From Hyphomicrobiales bacterium (lineage in GTDB: Bacteria; Pseudomonadota; Alphaproteobacteria; Rhizobiales; Rhizobiaceae): DNA of 64,000 bases. The DNA is taken from the NCBI GenBank assembly GCA_900465675.1, contig UBJR01000010.1:83513-147512 (forward strand), given 5' to 3'. Positions 44,151 through 52,909 of this stretch are shown here, one piece after another. The notes beneath the pieces are model-generated. The model ran no database searches and was not told the origin of the DNA. It was given only the letters and a program-made list of their open reading frames with translations. Each line of letters starts with the position of its first letter. Position 1 is the first letter of the stretch. Position numbers and translations under genes: made by a program.

Positions 44151-47100
44151 TGGTCTCTACCTTTTCGTCGAAGCCGTGCAGGAAGGTCATGAAGCCGTCG
44201 AGATCGAAGGCGCCGACATAGGCTCGCAGTTCATCGGTCAATGGCTGATTTGCTTCGTCCTTGGCAAGGTCATTGAGCTTGGCTTCGATCCCCCTGATGT
44301 AGCCGATCTCGCAAAGGCGCATCAGTTCCTCGATATGGGGCGCACCCGGGCTGACCAGCGGCGGTTTGGCGGGCGCTGCAGGCGGCGGGGCGCTATCGGC
44401 ATAGGTCCATTTGAGGCCGAGATGCAAAGCGAGCTTGTCGCGCAGCTGCTTGATATCGACGGGCTTGCCGATCGCATCATTGTGGCTGTCGTCGCTTTCG
44501 GCGGTCGCGGCGGCATCGCCGATATTGGCCGAGAGCATCAGGATCGGTGACGTCTGGCCGCTTTCGCGCAGGCGCGACGCAAGCTGCCAGCCGCTCATAC
44601 CGGGCATGGAGATGTCGACGAGGAAGAGGTCCGGCTTGATGCCTTCGATCAACGTCAGGCAATCCGGTCCGCTGGCTGCCGTCAGCACCACGAAATCGAG
44701 CGGTGCCAGGATTTCCCGCATCATCTCGCGGTGGTCCTCGTTGTCGTCGACGACGACGATGGTGCGGCGCGGGCCGTCATAACTGACGATCTTCTTTTCC
44801 TGCGGCGGGGCGAGGATTTCGCGGGTGACGGCCGAGAGCATCAGACGGACGCGGAAGGTCGAGCCCTTGTCCTTCTCGCTCTCGACCGAGATCTCGCCGC
44901 CGAGCGTGTTGGTCAGGAGCCGGGTGATGGTGAGGCCGAGGCCAAGCCCCGGCATAGGCCGGATGCTTTCGGCCTCGCCGCGCTGGAAGGGTTCGTAGAT
45001 GCGGCTGAGATCGTGCCCGGCGATGCCGCGGCCGGTATCCGACACGGTGAAGGTTGCGACCTGGCTGCGATAGCCGATATCGAAGGTCACCGTGCCCTCG
45101 TCGGTGAACTTGATGGCGTTCGACAGCAGGTTGACGAGGATCTGGCGCAGCCGCTTCTCGTCGGTGCGCACGAATTGCGGCAGCGAGGGCGAGCGATAGT
45201 GATGGAAGGTGAGACCCTTCGCCTGTGCCTGCGGGCGGAACATGTCGATGATCTGGTCGAGGAAATCCTGGATGTTGATCTCGTTGGAATAGACCTGCAG
45301 GCGGCCCGCCTCGATCTTGGAAATATCGAGCAGACCGTCGATCAGGCCGGAGAGATGCTCGGCCGAGCGGCGGATGACCTTGATCGAGGATTGGCGCGGC
45401 GCCGGAATGGTTTCGTCGCGCTCCAGGATCTGAGCGTAACCGAGGACGGCATTCAGCGGCGTGCGCAGTTCGTGGCTGAGGCCGACGACATAGCGGCTCT
45501 TGGCGCGGTTGGCGGCTTCTGCGGTTTCCTTGGCATTCTGCAGGGCGGCGTCGGTCTTCTTGTGGGCGGCGATTTCCTTGAGTAGCAGCGTGTTCTGGCG
45601 CGAGGATTCCTCCTCGGCAACGACGCGGCTGTCATGGGCGAGCACATAGAACCAGCAGACGACGCCGGCGATAACCGCGAAGACGAAGAACACGATCAGG
45701 ATCGTGCGGTTGACGACCTCGGCGGTCTCCGGCGAGGCCGAGGCCACCTGATGGGCGATCATCGCCAGGATCGCGCCGACCGCGGTCAGCGCCAGGATGA
45801 CGGCGATGCCGTAGCGTCCCAGGCGGGTGGTGAGTTTCTCGATGACCGTTTCGGGCAGCAGCGCCTTGGCGACGGTGCCGATCTGCGCATTCAGCCGGGC
45901 GTTTGGCTTGCACATGTCGTGGCAGCGGCTGTCGAGCGAACAGCAGAGCGAGCAGATCGGCGCGGCATAGGCCGGGCACCAGGCCATGTCCTCGGGCTCG
46001 AATGGATGTTCGCAGACCGAGCAGGTGATGCTGGTCAGGTTCTTCCAGCTGTGGCGCGGCTTGCGGGCCAGATAGTATTTGCCCTTGGTGCCCCAGGCGA
46101 TCAGCGGCGAGGCGATGAGCGAAATGACCAGCGTGATATAGGGCGCCAGCGAGGCGGCGATCGCCCCGAAGGCGCCGAAATGGGCGATGAGTGCCACGGT
46201 CGCCGACAGCGTCATGGCGCCGAGGCCGACCGGGTTGATGTCGTAGAGATGGGCACGCTTAAATTCGATGCCGGGAGGGGCGAGGCCGAGGGGCTTGTTG
46301 ATGAAGAGATCAGCCGAGATGGTGCAGAGCCAGGCCATGGCGATAATCGAGAAGATGCCGAGCGTTTCCTCAAGCAGCTTGTAGATACCGAGTTCCATCA
46401 GCAGCAGGGCGATGGCGACGTTGAAGATCAGCCAGATGACGCGGCCGGGATGGCTGTGTGTCAGTCGCGAGAAGAAGTTCGACCAGGCAAGCGAGCCGGC
46501 ATAGGCGTTCATCACGTTGATCTTCAGCTGCGAGACGACGACGAAGGCGGCCATCAGCAGAAGAGCCGCATTGTGCCAGGGGATCATGTAGCCGAAGGCG
46601 GTGAGATACATCTGCGCCGGATCGGCGGCGCGGTCGACAGGCACACCGGCGGTGAAGGTCAGCACCACGAGGAAGGAGCCGGCCAGCAGCTTTGGCGCGC
46701 CGATAATCACCCAGCCAGGACCGGCGAGGAAGACAGCGAGGCGATGACGCCACTTGCGCTGACCATCCGGCGGCAGGAAGCGCAGGAAGTCGGCCTGTTC
46801 GCCAATCTGCGACATCAGCGCCAGGATGACGGCCGAGGCGGCGCCGAACTCGACGAGATTGAAATCGGCGACCGTGCCCGGCGGTCCCGAGGCATGGCGG
46901 ATGCCGGCAAAGGCGCGCCAGACATCGAACTTCTCCCAGTCGAGAAAGGCGATGAAGATGAAGGGCAGGATGTTCAGCACGATCCAGAAGGGCTGGGTCA
47001 TCAGCTGGAAGCGGCTGATCAGCTTGACGCCATGGGTCACCAGCGGGATCACCATGACGGCGCTGATGATGTAGCCGATCCACAGCGGTATGCCGAGCGT

Positions 47101-47529
47101 CAGCTCCAGCGCCCCGGACATGATCGACGCCTCGATGGCGAAGAGCATGAAGGTGAAGCTCGCATAGATCAGCGAGGTGATGGTCGAGCCGATATAGCCG
47201 AAGCTGGCGCCGCGGGTCAGCAGGTCGATATCGACGCCATGGCGGATCGCATAGCGGCTGATCGGCAGGCCGATGGCGAGCATGGCGATCGAGGCGACGA
47301 TGATGGCGTAGAAGGCGTTGGTGGTGCCGTAGGACAGCGTGATCGCGCCGCCGATCGCTTCCAGCGCGAGGAACGAGATGGCGCCGATCGCCGTCTGCGA
47401 GATGCGCTGCGAAGAGAATTGCCGGGCGCTCTTTGCGGTGAAGCGCAGCGCGTAGTCTTCCAGCGTCTGGTTGGCGACCCAGCGGTTATATTCGCGCCTG
47501 ACCGGAATGATGCGTTGCCGCGCTGCCAT
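44143..47529 (-). CDS. NCS1-permease-like sensor fused to hybrid histidine kinase
   Basis: An 1128-residue membrane kinase. Residues 40-480 form a 12-helix domain of the NCS1 (cytosine/purine/allantoin permease) type, with SYGTTNAFYAIIVASIAM and TRGASFGYIGSTITS. Residues 503-540 hold eight cysteines (C503, C506, C518, C526, C529, C530, C536, C540), likely a metal site. Two more helices (about 573-592, 608-630) and a coiled coil lead to HisKA (H686 in LSHELRTPLNAVLGYAQ), HATPase (DTGRGI, GLGLGLTITR), a receiver (D972 in LVDISMPGMSG) and an unassigned tail of about 65 residues. The design parallels CbrA (SLC5-kinase). It is divergent from urtA and coupled to a LuxR-type regulator, so urea or a purine-breakdown compound is a reasonable ligand guess. 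No good ribosome site is seen near the start. Confidence 0.93.
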   Translation of the reverse strand: MAARQRIIPVRREYNRWVANQTLEDYALRFTAKSARQFSSQRISQTAIGAISFLALEAIGGAITLSYGTTNAFYAIIVASIAMLAIGLPISRYAIRHGVDIDLLTRGASFGYIGSTITSLIYASFTFMLFAIEASIMSGALELTLGIPLWIGYIISAVMVIPLVTHGVKLISRFQLMTQPFWIVLNILPFIFIAFLDWEKFDVWRAFAGIRHASGPPGTVADFNLVEFGAASAVILALMSQIGEQADFLRFLPPDGQRKWRHRLAVFLAGPGWVIIGAPKLLAGSFLVVLTFTAGVPVDRAADPAQMYLTAFGYMIPWHNAALLLMAAFVVVSQLKINVMNAYAGSLAWSNFFSRLTHSHPGRVIWLIFNVAIALLLMELGIYKLLEETLGIFSIIAMAWLCTISADLFINKPLGLAPPGIEFKRAHLYDINPVGLGAMTLSATVALIAHFGAFGAIAASLAPYITLVISLIASPLIAWGTKGKYYLARKPRHSWKNLTSITCSVCEHPFEPEDMAWCPAYAAPICSLCCSLDSRCHDMCKPNARLNAQIGTVAKALLPETVIEKLTTRLGRYGIAVILALTAVGAILAMIAHQVASASPETAEVVNRTILIVFFVFAVIAGVVCWFYVLAHDSRVVAEEESSRQNTLLLKEIAAHKKTDAALQNAKETAEAANRAKSRYVVGLSHELRTPLNAVLGYAQILERDETIPAPRQSSIKVIRRSAEHLSGLIDGLLDISKIEAGRLQVYSNEINIQDFLDQIIDMFRPQAQAKGLTFHHYRSPSLPQFVRTDEKRLRQILVNLLSNAIKFTDEGTVTFDIGYRSQVATFTVSDTGRGIAGHDLSRIYEPFQRGEAESIRPMPGLGLGLTITRLLTNTLGGEISVESEKDKGSTFRVRLMLSAVTREILAPPQEKKIVSYDGPRRTIVVVDDNEDHREMMREILAPLDFVVLTAASGPDCLTLIEGIKPDLFLVDISMPGMSGWQLASRLRESGQTSPILMLSANIGDAAATAESDDSHNDAIGKPVDIKQLRDKLALHLGLKWTYADSAPPPAAPAKPPLVSPGAPHIEELMRLCEIGYIRGIEAKLNDLAKDEANQPLTDELRAYVGAFDLDGFMTFLHGFDEKVETIG

Positions 47530-47637
47530 GCGAGTGTGCCGGTCCCTTCGTTCCCCTTGTCACTCTTCCGTAACATGGATGGGCGCGACGCTTAAGGGTG
47601 CAGCGCAGCATAAGCGTGCAGATTTAGCCCCGGTGCC

Positions 47638-47653
47638 TACGTCATATTACGTA
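47638..47653. promoter_or_regulatory. Palindrome TACGT-N6-ACGTA upstream of urtA
   Basis: TACGTCATATTACGTA has perfect TACGT/ACGTA arms. It lies 92 bases before the urtA start and 108 bases before the divergent kinase start, a good position for the LuxR-type response regulator encoded here. Binding is inferred. Confidence 0.5.
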
Positions 47654-47745
47654 TGTGTTTTCGCAGTGCAGCACCGGATAGTCCCTTAAGCAACAGTTAA
47701 CCGCCGGTTTCGGCCTGTTGTCGAACAAGAAGAGGGGATCACAAG

Positions 47746-49038
47746 ATGAATCTGCGATCATATGTTTCAGGTGCCGTTCTCGGCGCCGTCATGTCGGCCA
47801 CGGCCGCATTCCATGGGGCAGTCGCTGCCGACGACACGATCAAGGTCGGCGTCCTGCACTCGCTCTCCGGCACCATGGCCATCTCCGAGACGACGCTCAA
47901 GGACGCCATGCTGATGCTCATCGACGAGCAGAACAAGAAGGGCGGCCTTCTCGGCAAGAAGCTCGAAGCCGTCGTCGTCGACCCGGCGTCCGACTGGCCG
48001 CTGTTTGCCGAAAAGGCCCGCGAGCTGATCGAAAAGGACAAGGTCGCGGCCGTCTTCGGCTGCTGGACGTCCTCGTCGCGCAAGTCAGTTTTGCCGGTCT
48101 TCGAAGAGCTGAATTCGATCCTCTTCTACCCGGTCCAGTACGAGGGTGAAGAATCCTCGCGCAACATCTTCTACACGGGTGCTGCTCCGAACCAGCAGGC
48201 GATCCCGGCGGTCGATTACCTGATGGAAAAGGAAGGCGTGAAGCGCTTCGTTCTTGAAGGCACCGACTACGTCTATCCGCGCACGACCAACAAGATCCTG
48301 GAAGCCTATCTCGAATCCAAGGGCATTCCGAAGGAAGACATCATCATCAACTACACGCCGTTCGGTTTCTCCGACTGGCAGACCGAGGTTTCCAAGATCA
48401 AGGAATTCGGTTCAGCTGGCAAGAAGACGGCGGTCGTCTCGACGATCAACGGTGACGCCAACGTTCCGTTCTACAAGGAACTCGGCAACCAGGGCATCAA
48501 GGCAACCGACATCCCTGTCGTCGCCTTCTCGGTCGGCGAAGAAGAGCTTGCCGGTCTCGACACCAAGCCGCTCGTCGGCCACCTGGCAGCCTGGAACTAC
48601 TTCGAGTCGGTCGAAAGCCCGGCCAACAAGAAGTTCATCAAGGAATGGCACGCCTACACCAAGAACGACAAGCGCGTGACCAACGACCCGATGGAAGCAG
48701 CCTATATCGGCTTCAACGCCTGGGTTAAGGCTGTTGAGGCTGCCGGCACCACCGATACCGACAAGGTTCTCGACACCATCATCGGCGTCTCCGTTCCCAA
48801 CCTCTCCGGCGGCACTGCGACCGTGATGCCGAACCACCACATCACGAAGCCTGTTCTCATCGGCGAAATCCAGGGCGACGGCCAGTTCGAAATCGTCAAG
48901 CAGACGCCTGCCGTCGTCGGTGACGAATGGTCCGATTACCTGCCTGACTCCAAGGACCTGATCTCCGATTGGCGCAAGCCGATGAACTGCGGCAACTTCA
49001 ACGTTGCGACCGGCAAGTGCGGCGGCAAGGGGTCTTGA
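47746..49038 (+). CDS. urtA: Urea ABC transporter substrate-binding protein
   Basis: A 430-residue periplasmic protein with signal peptide (MNLRSYVSGAVLGAVMSATAAFHGAVA) and mature start ADDTIKVGVLHSLSGTMAISETTLKDA. GCWTSSSRKSVLPVFEELNSILFYPVQYEGEE and GDANVPFYKELGNQGIKATDIPVVAFSVGEEEL are UrtA hallmarks. It binds urea (and probably short amides) for UrtBCDE. AGAGGGG precedes the ATG. The rest of the system follows, and urease is just downstream. Confidence 0.96.
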   Translation: MNLRSYVSGAVLGAVMSATAAFHGAVAADDTIKVGVLHSLSGTMAISETTLKDAMLMLIDEQNKKGGLLGKKLEAVVVDPASDWPLFAEKARELIEKDKVAAVFGCWTSSSRKSVLPVFEELNSILFYPVQYEGEESSRNIFYTGAAPNQQAIPAVDYLMEKEGVKRFVLEGTDYVYPRTTNKILEAYLESKGIPKEDIIINYTPFGFSDWQTEVSKIKEFGSAGKKTAVVSTINGDANVPFYKELGNQGIKATDIPVVAFSVGEEELAGLDTKPLVGHLAAWNYFESVESPANKKFIKEWHAYTKNDKRVTNDPMEAAYIGFNAWVKAVEAAGTTDTDKVLDTIIGVSVPNLSGGTATVMPNHHITKPVLIGEIQGDGQFEIVKQTPAVVGDEWSDYLPDSKDLISDWRKPMNCGNFNVATGKCGGKGS

Positions 49039-49156
49039 GTTAGCCGATCCGATACCTGCCTGATGCCTTCCGTCCGGACTTCCATGTTCCGGGCGGAAGC
49101 TCCGTCCCAAACGGTTGGTGCCCCAGAGGCCAACGATAATCCAGGCGAGAAAGCCG

Positions 49157-50776
49157 ATGTATCGCGCCATCAAGATCGTTCTTTTCACACTCCTCCTCGC
49201 GCTGCCGGTCTTCTCCTCGGCACTGAAGGCGCAAGAGGATGTCCATGCCCTCGTCAATGCGCTCGGCGCCGGTGATTTCGATGCCCGGGAGGCGGCCATC
49301 AAGGCGCTCGTCGCTTCCAAGGATCCGCATGTCGGCCAGATCCTGCAGCAGCTCAGCGACGGCCAGCTTTATGTGAATTCCGATGAGGGCGGCCCGGTTC
49401 TGCTGCAGGGCGGCACGGATGACGAACCGACATTCTCCGATCCGATCAGCGGCGAAGCCGTCGCCGATATCGATCCGGACTACATGTCCAAGGTCAAGAT
49501 CAACAACTCGCTGCGCGGCATCATCGCCACCAGCATGAGCACACTGACGCTGCTGAGCCCGGATCGTTCCGCGCGGCTCGCCGCCGCTCAGGGGCTGCTC
49601 AAGGACGCCGATCCCTCCAATCTCGATCTATTGAATTCGGCGCTTGCGGGTGAGAAGGACGGCGAAGTCAAAAACACGATGGAAGCCGCCCGCGCGGTGA
49701 TGATGCTGAAGAGCGACGTCAGCGCCGAGGACAAGAAGGCCGCCATCGACACGATCGCCGCCCGCGGCGACCGCAACGCCATGACGATCCTGACGACGGC
49801 GATGGAAACCGCGCCTGACGACCTGAAGCCGGCGATCCAGTCGGATATCGACGGCATCAAGCGCAGCCTGGCCGTCTGGGATGTGGTCCAGAACGTCTGG
49901 TACGGCCTGTCGCTCGGCTCGGTGCTGCTGCTCGCCGCCATCGGCCTTGCAATCACCTTCGGCGTCATGGGCGTCATCAACATGGCGCATGGCGAGATGG
50001 TGATGATCGGCGCCTACACGACCTATGTGGTGCAGGAATATATCACCTCGACTTTCCCGGGCATGGCGACCTATTCGCTGGCCTTCTCCGTGCCGGCAGC
50101 CTTCCTCTTCACCGGTTTCGTTGGCCTGGTCATCGAGCGCCTCGTCATCCGCTATCTCTACGGTCGCCCGCTGGAAACGCTGCTCGCCACCTGGGGTGTG
50201 TCGCTCATCCTGCAGCAGGCGGTGCGATCGATCTTCGGTCCGACCAACCGCGAGGTGCGCAATCCGAGCTGGATGTCCGGCGCCTTCGAATTCGGCGGTC
50301 TGTCGATCACCTGGAATCGCATGTGGATCATCGTCTTCTCGATGGCGGTGTTCGTGACGCTGCTGATGCTGCTGAAGCGCTCGGCCTTCGGCCTGCAGAT
50401 GCGCGCCGTCACCCAGAACCGCCGCATGGCGTCCTCGATGGGCATCCGTACCGGCTGGGTCGATGCCTTTACCTTCGGGCTTGGGTCAGGGATCGCCGGG
50501 ATCGCCGGGGTGGCGCTCAGCCAGATCGACAACGTCTCGCCGAACCTCGGACAGAGCTACATCATCGACAGCTTCATGGTCGTAGTCTTCGGCGGCGTCG
50601 GCAATCTCTGGGGCACGCTGGTCGGCGCGCTGTCGCTCGGCGTCGTCAACAAGTTCCTGGAGCCCTTCGCCGGCGCGGTGCTGGGCAAGATCCTGGTGCT
50701 CGTTCTCATCATTCTCTTCATCCAGAAGCGTCCCCGCGGGCTCTTCGCACTCAAAGGAAGGGCGGTGGAAGCATGA
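49157..50776 (+). CDS. urtB: Urea ABC transporter permease UrtB
   Basis: A 539-residue permease. Signal peptide (MYRAIKIVLFTLLLALPVFSSALKA), then a helical extracytoplasmic domain of about 210 residues (EDVHALVNALGAGDFDAREAAIKALV), then a LivH-like permease with GVMGVINMAHGEMVMIGAYTTYVVQ and MRAVTQNRRMASSMGI. The N-terminal domain is characteristic of UrtB versus LivH. I start at ATG 49157 so the signal peptide is N-terminal; a GTG at 49115 is less likely. Overlaps urtC by 4 bp. Confidence 0.94.
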   Translation: MYRAIKIVLFTLLLALPVFSSALKAQEDVHALVNALGAGDFDAREAAIKALVASKDPHVGQILQQLSDGQLYVNSDEGGPVLLQGGTDDEPTFSDPISGEAVADIDPDYMSKVKINNSLRGIIATSMSTLTLLSPDRSARLAAAQGLLKDADPSNLDLLNSALAGEKDGEVKNTMEAARAVMMLKSDVSAEDKKAAIDTIAARGDRNAMTILTTAMETAPDDLKPAIQSDIDGIKRSLAVWDVVQNVWYGLSLGSVLLLAAIGLAITFGVMGVINMAHGEMVMIGAYTTYVVQEYITSTFPGMATYSLAFSVPAAFLFTGFVGLVIERLVIRYLYGRPLETLLATWGVSLILQQAVRSIFGPTNREVRNPSWMSGAFEFGGLSITWNRMWIIVFSMAVFVTLLMLLKRSAFGLQMRAVTQNRRMASSMGIRTGWVDAFTFGLGSGIAGIAGVALSQIDNVSPNLGQSYIIDSFMVVVFGGVGNLWGTLVGALSLGVVNKFLEPFAGAVLGKILVLVLIILFIQKRPRGLFALKGRAVEA

Positions 50777-51933
50777 TTACAGCTTTCCTTCTCCGGTCTC
50801 TCGATCGCAAGATCTCGATAGCCATCGCCGTCCTGCTTCTGGTCGCTGTTCTGGTGCCTGTGCTCAACCTGCTCACCGGCCCGGACAATCCGCTGCATAT
50901 CCCGACCTATATCATGGCGCTGTTCGGCAAGTATCTGACCTATGCGCTGCTGGCGCTGGCGCTCGATCTCGTCTGGGGCTTCTGCGGCATCCTCTCGCTC
51001 GGCCACGGCGCCTTCTTCGCGCTCGGTGGATATGCGATGGGCATGTATCTGATGCGCCAGATCGGCTCGCGCGGCGTCTATGGCGATCCCATCCTGCCCG
51101 ACTTCATGGTGTTCCTGAACTGGAAGGAACTGCCGTGGTTCTGGTACGGCTTCGATCACTTCTGGTTCGCGGCGATCATGGTCGTCGCCGTGCCCGGCCT
51201 GCTCGCCTTCATCTTCGGCTGGTTCGCCTTCCGCTCGCGCGTCAACGGCGTCTATCTGTCGATCATCACCCAGGCGATGACCTACGCACTACTCTTGGCC
51301 TTCTTCCGCAACGACATGGGCTTCGGCGGCAACAACGGCATGACCGATTTCAAGGAAATCATCGGCTATAACGTCCAGGCCGACGGCACCCGCGCCAGCC
51401 TGTTTGCCGCAACCGCGATCTTCCTGGCGCTGTCGCTGATGATTGCCTCGGCGATCGTTCGCTCGAAGTTCGGCAAGGTACTGGTCGGCGTGCGTGATGC
51501 GGAAAGCCGCACTCGCTTCCTCGGCTACCGTGTCGAGCATTTCAAGCTGTTCACCTTCGTCGTCTCGGCGATGATGGCGGGCATCGCCGGCGCTCTCTAC
51601 GTGCCTCAGGTCGGCATCATCAATCCGGGCGAATTCGCGCCTGCCAACTCGATCGAAGTCGTCATCTGGACGGCGGTCGGCGGCCGGGCGACGCTGATCG
51701 GGCCGATTATCGGCGCCATCCTCGTCAATGGCGGCAAGACTATCTTCACCGGTCTCTTCCCCGAGTTCTGGCTGTTTGCGCTCGGCGGTCTCTTCGTTGC
51801 CGTCACGCTGTTCCTGCCGAAGGGCATTGTCGGCACGGCCGCGCAGTATATCGGCAGGCGCAAGCCGCGGACGGAGGCCACGCCTCCCTCGCTTGAGGAC
51901 GGCGTCGATGCAAAAATCCAGGCAGCGGAGTAG
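50773..51933 (+). CDS. urtC: Urea ABC transporter permease UrtC
   Basis: A 386-residue LivM-like permease starting MITAFLLRSLDRKISIAIAVLL. The core has YALLALALDLVWGFCGILSLGHGAFFALGGYAMGMYLMR and GKVLVGVRDAESRTRFLGYRVEHFKLF, followed by VGGRATLIGPIIGAILVNGGKT. The ATG lies in the ATGA overlap with urtB; in-frame upstream codons belong to shadow sequence. It ends in a hydrophilic tail. Confidence 0.94.
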   Translation: MITAFLLRSLDRKISIAIAVLLLVAVLVPVLNLLTGPDNPLHIPTYIMALFGKYLTYALLALALDLVWGFCGILSLGHGAFFALGGYAMGMYLMRQIGSRGVYGDPILPDFMVFLNWKELPWFWYGFDHFWFAAIMVVAVPGLLAFIFGWFAFRSRVNGVYLSIITQAMTYALLLAFFRNDMGFGGNNGMTDFKEIIGYNVQADGTRASLFAATAIFLALSLMIASAIVRSKFGKVLVGVRDAESRTRFLGYRVEHFKLFTFVVSAMMAGIAGALYVPQVGIINPGEFAPANSIEVVIWTAVGGRATLIGPIIGAILVNGGKTIFTGLFPEFWLFALGGLFVAVTLFLPKGIVGTAAQYIGRRKPRTEATPPSLEDGVDAKIQAAE

Positions 51934-51939
51934 GCGCGG

Positions 51940-52695
51940 ATGATCCCCGATATCAAACCCAACAGCGTGCTCTATCTGAACGGCGTCTCGGTTTCGTTCG
52001 ATGGCTTCAAGGCGCTGAATTCGCTGTCGATCGTCATCGAGCCCGGCGAACTGCGCGCGATCATCGGCCCGAACGGTGCCGGCAAGACGACGATGATGGA
52101 CATCATCACCGGCAAGACCCGGCCCGACGAAGGCGAGGTGTTCTTCAACGGCCAGACGGACCTGACGAAACTCGACGAAGCCGATATCGCCCAGCTCGGC
52201 ATAGGCCGCAAGTTCCAGAAGCCGACGGTCTTCGAAAGCCATACCGTCTGGGACAATCTGGAACTGGCGCTGAACCGCAAGCGCGGCGTCTTCCCGACGC
52301 TGTTTTACCGTCTCTCGGGCGATGACAAGGCGCGCATCGATGAAATCCTCGAGACCGTGCGCCTGACGCATCGCCGCGATGAGTTCGCGGCCAATCTCAG
52401 CCACGGCCAGAAGCAGTGGCTGGAGATCGGCATGCTGCTCGCCCAGGAACCGAAGCTGCTGCTCGTCGACGAGCCGGTGGCGGGTATGACCGACGCGGAG
52501 ACGGCGGAGACGGCGATCCTGCTTAAGGAGATCGCCAAGACCCGCTCGGTCGTCGTCGTCGAACACGACATGGGCTTCATCCGCGATCTCGGGGTCAAGG
52601 TGACGTGCCTCGCCGAAGGCTCGGTGCTGGCCGAAGGGTCGATCGATTTTGTCAGTTCCGATCCGAAGGTGATCGAGAATTATCTGGGGCGGTGA
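51940..52695 (+). CDS. urtD: Urea ABC transporter ATPase UrtD
   Basis: A 251-residue ATPase with VSVSFDGFKALNSLSIVIEPGELRAIIGPNGAGKTT (Walker A), GRKFQKPTVFESHTVWDNLELAL, signature LSHGQKQWLEIGMLL, Walker B LLLVDEPVAGMT and VEHDMGFIRDLG. LSHGQKQWLEIGMLL and the KFQKPTVF motif are typical of UrtD. It is 6 bp after urtC. A palindromic repeat separates it from urtE. Confidence 0.96.
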   Translation: MIPDIKPNSVLYLNGVSVSFDGFKALNSLSIVIEPGELRAIIGPNGAGKTTMMDIITGKTRPDEGEVFFNGQTDLTKLDEADIAQLGIGRKFQKPTVFESHTVWDNLELALNRKRGVFPTLFYRLSGDDKARIDEILETVRLTHRRDEFAANLSHGQKQWLEIGMLLAQEPKLLLVDEPVAGMTDAETAETAILLKEIAKTRSVVVVEHDMGFIRDLGVKVTCLAEGSVLAEGSIDFVSSDPKVIENYLGR

Positions 52696-52725
52696 GGATG
52701 GTCGTCGTGAACGTCGTGGGCGTGA

Positions 52726-52878
52726 TACCCCCCTCTGCCCTGCCGGGCATCTCCCCCACAAGGGGGGAGATCGACTCGTGGCGGGCGTCTCATCAAACAA
52801 TCAACGTTGGAGCGAGCGGGTGCGCCCAGCCAATCTCCCCACCTGTGGGGGAGATGCCCGGCAGGGCAGAGGGGGGTA
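52726..52878. repeat. Palindromic intergenic repeat, copy 2, inside the urt operon
   Basis: A roughly 153-bp element with ends CCCCCCTCTGCCCTGCCGGG and its complement, occupying almost the whole urtD-urtE gap (52696-52909). Its right-hand 65 bases are nearly identical to copy 1. Two stem-loops are possible within the transcript, so it may affect urtE expression or mRNA stability. Confidence 0.9.
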
Positions 52879-52909
52879 CCCCAACCCTAAGCGATCATAG
52901 GGAACAACC

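Noticed and set aside
45634..47595. 653-codon plus-strand ORF opposite the permease-kinase
   Set aside because: Antisense shadow of a strongly supported 1128-residue gene.
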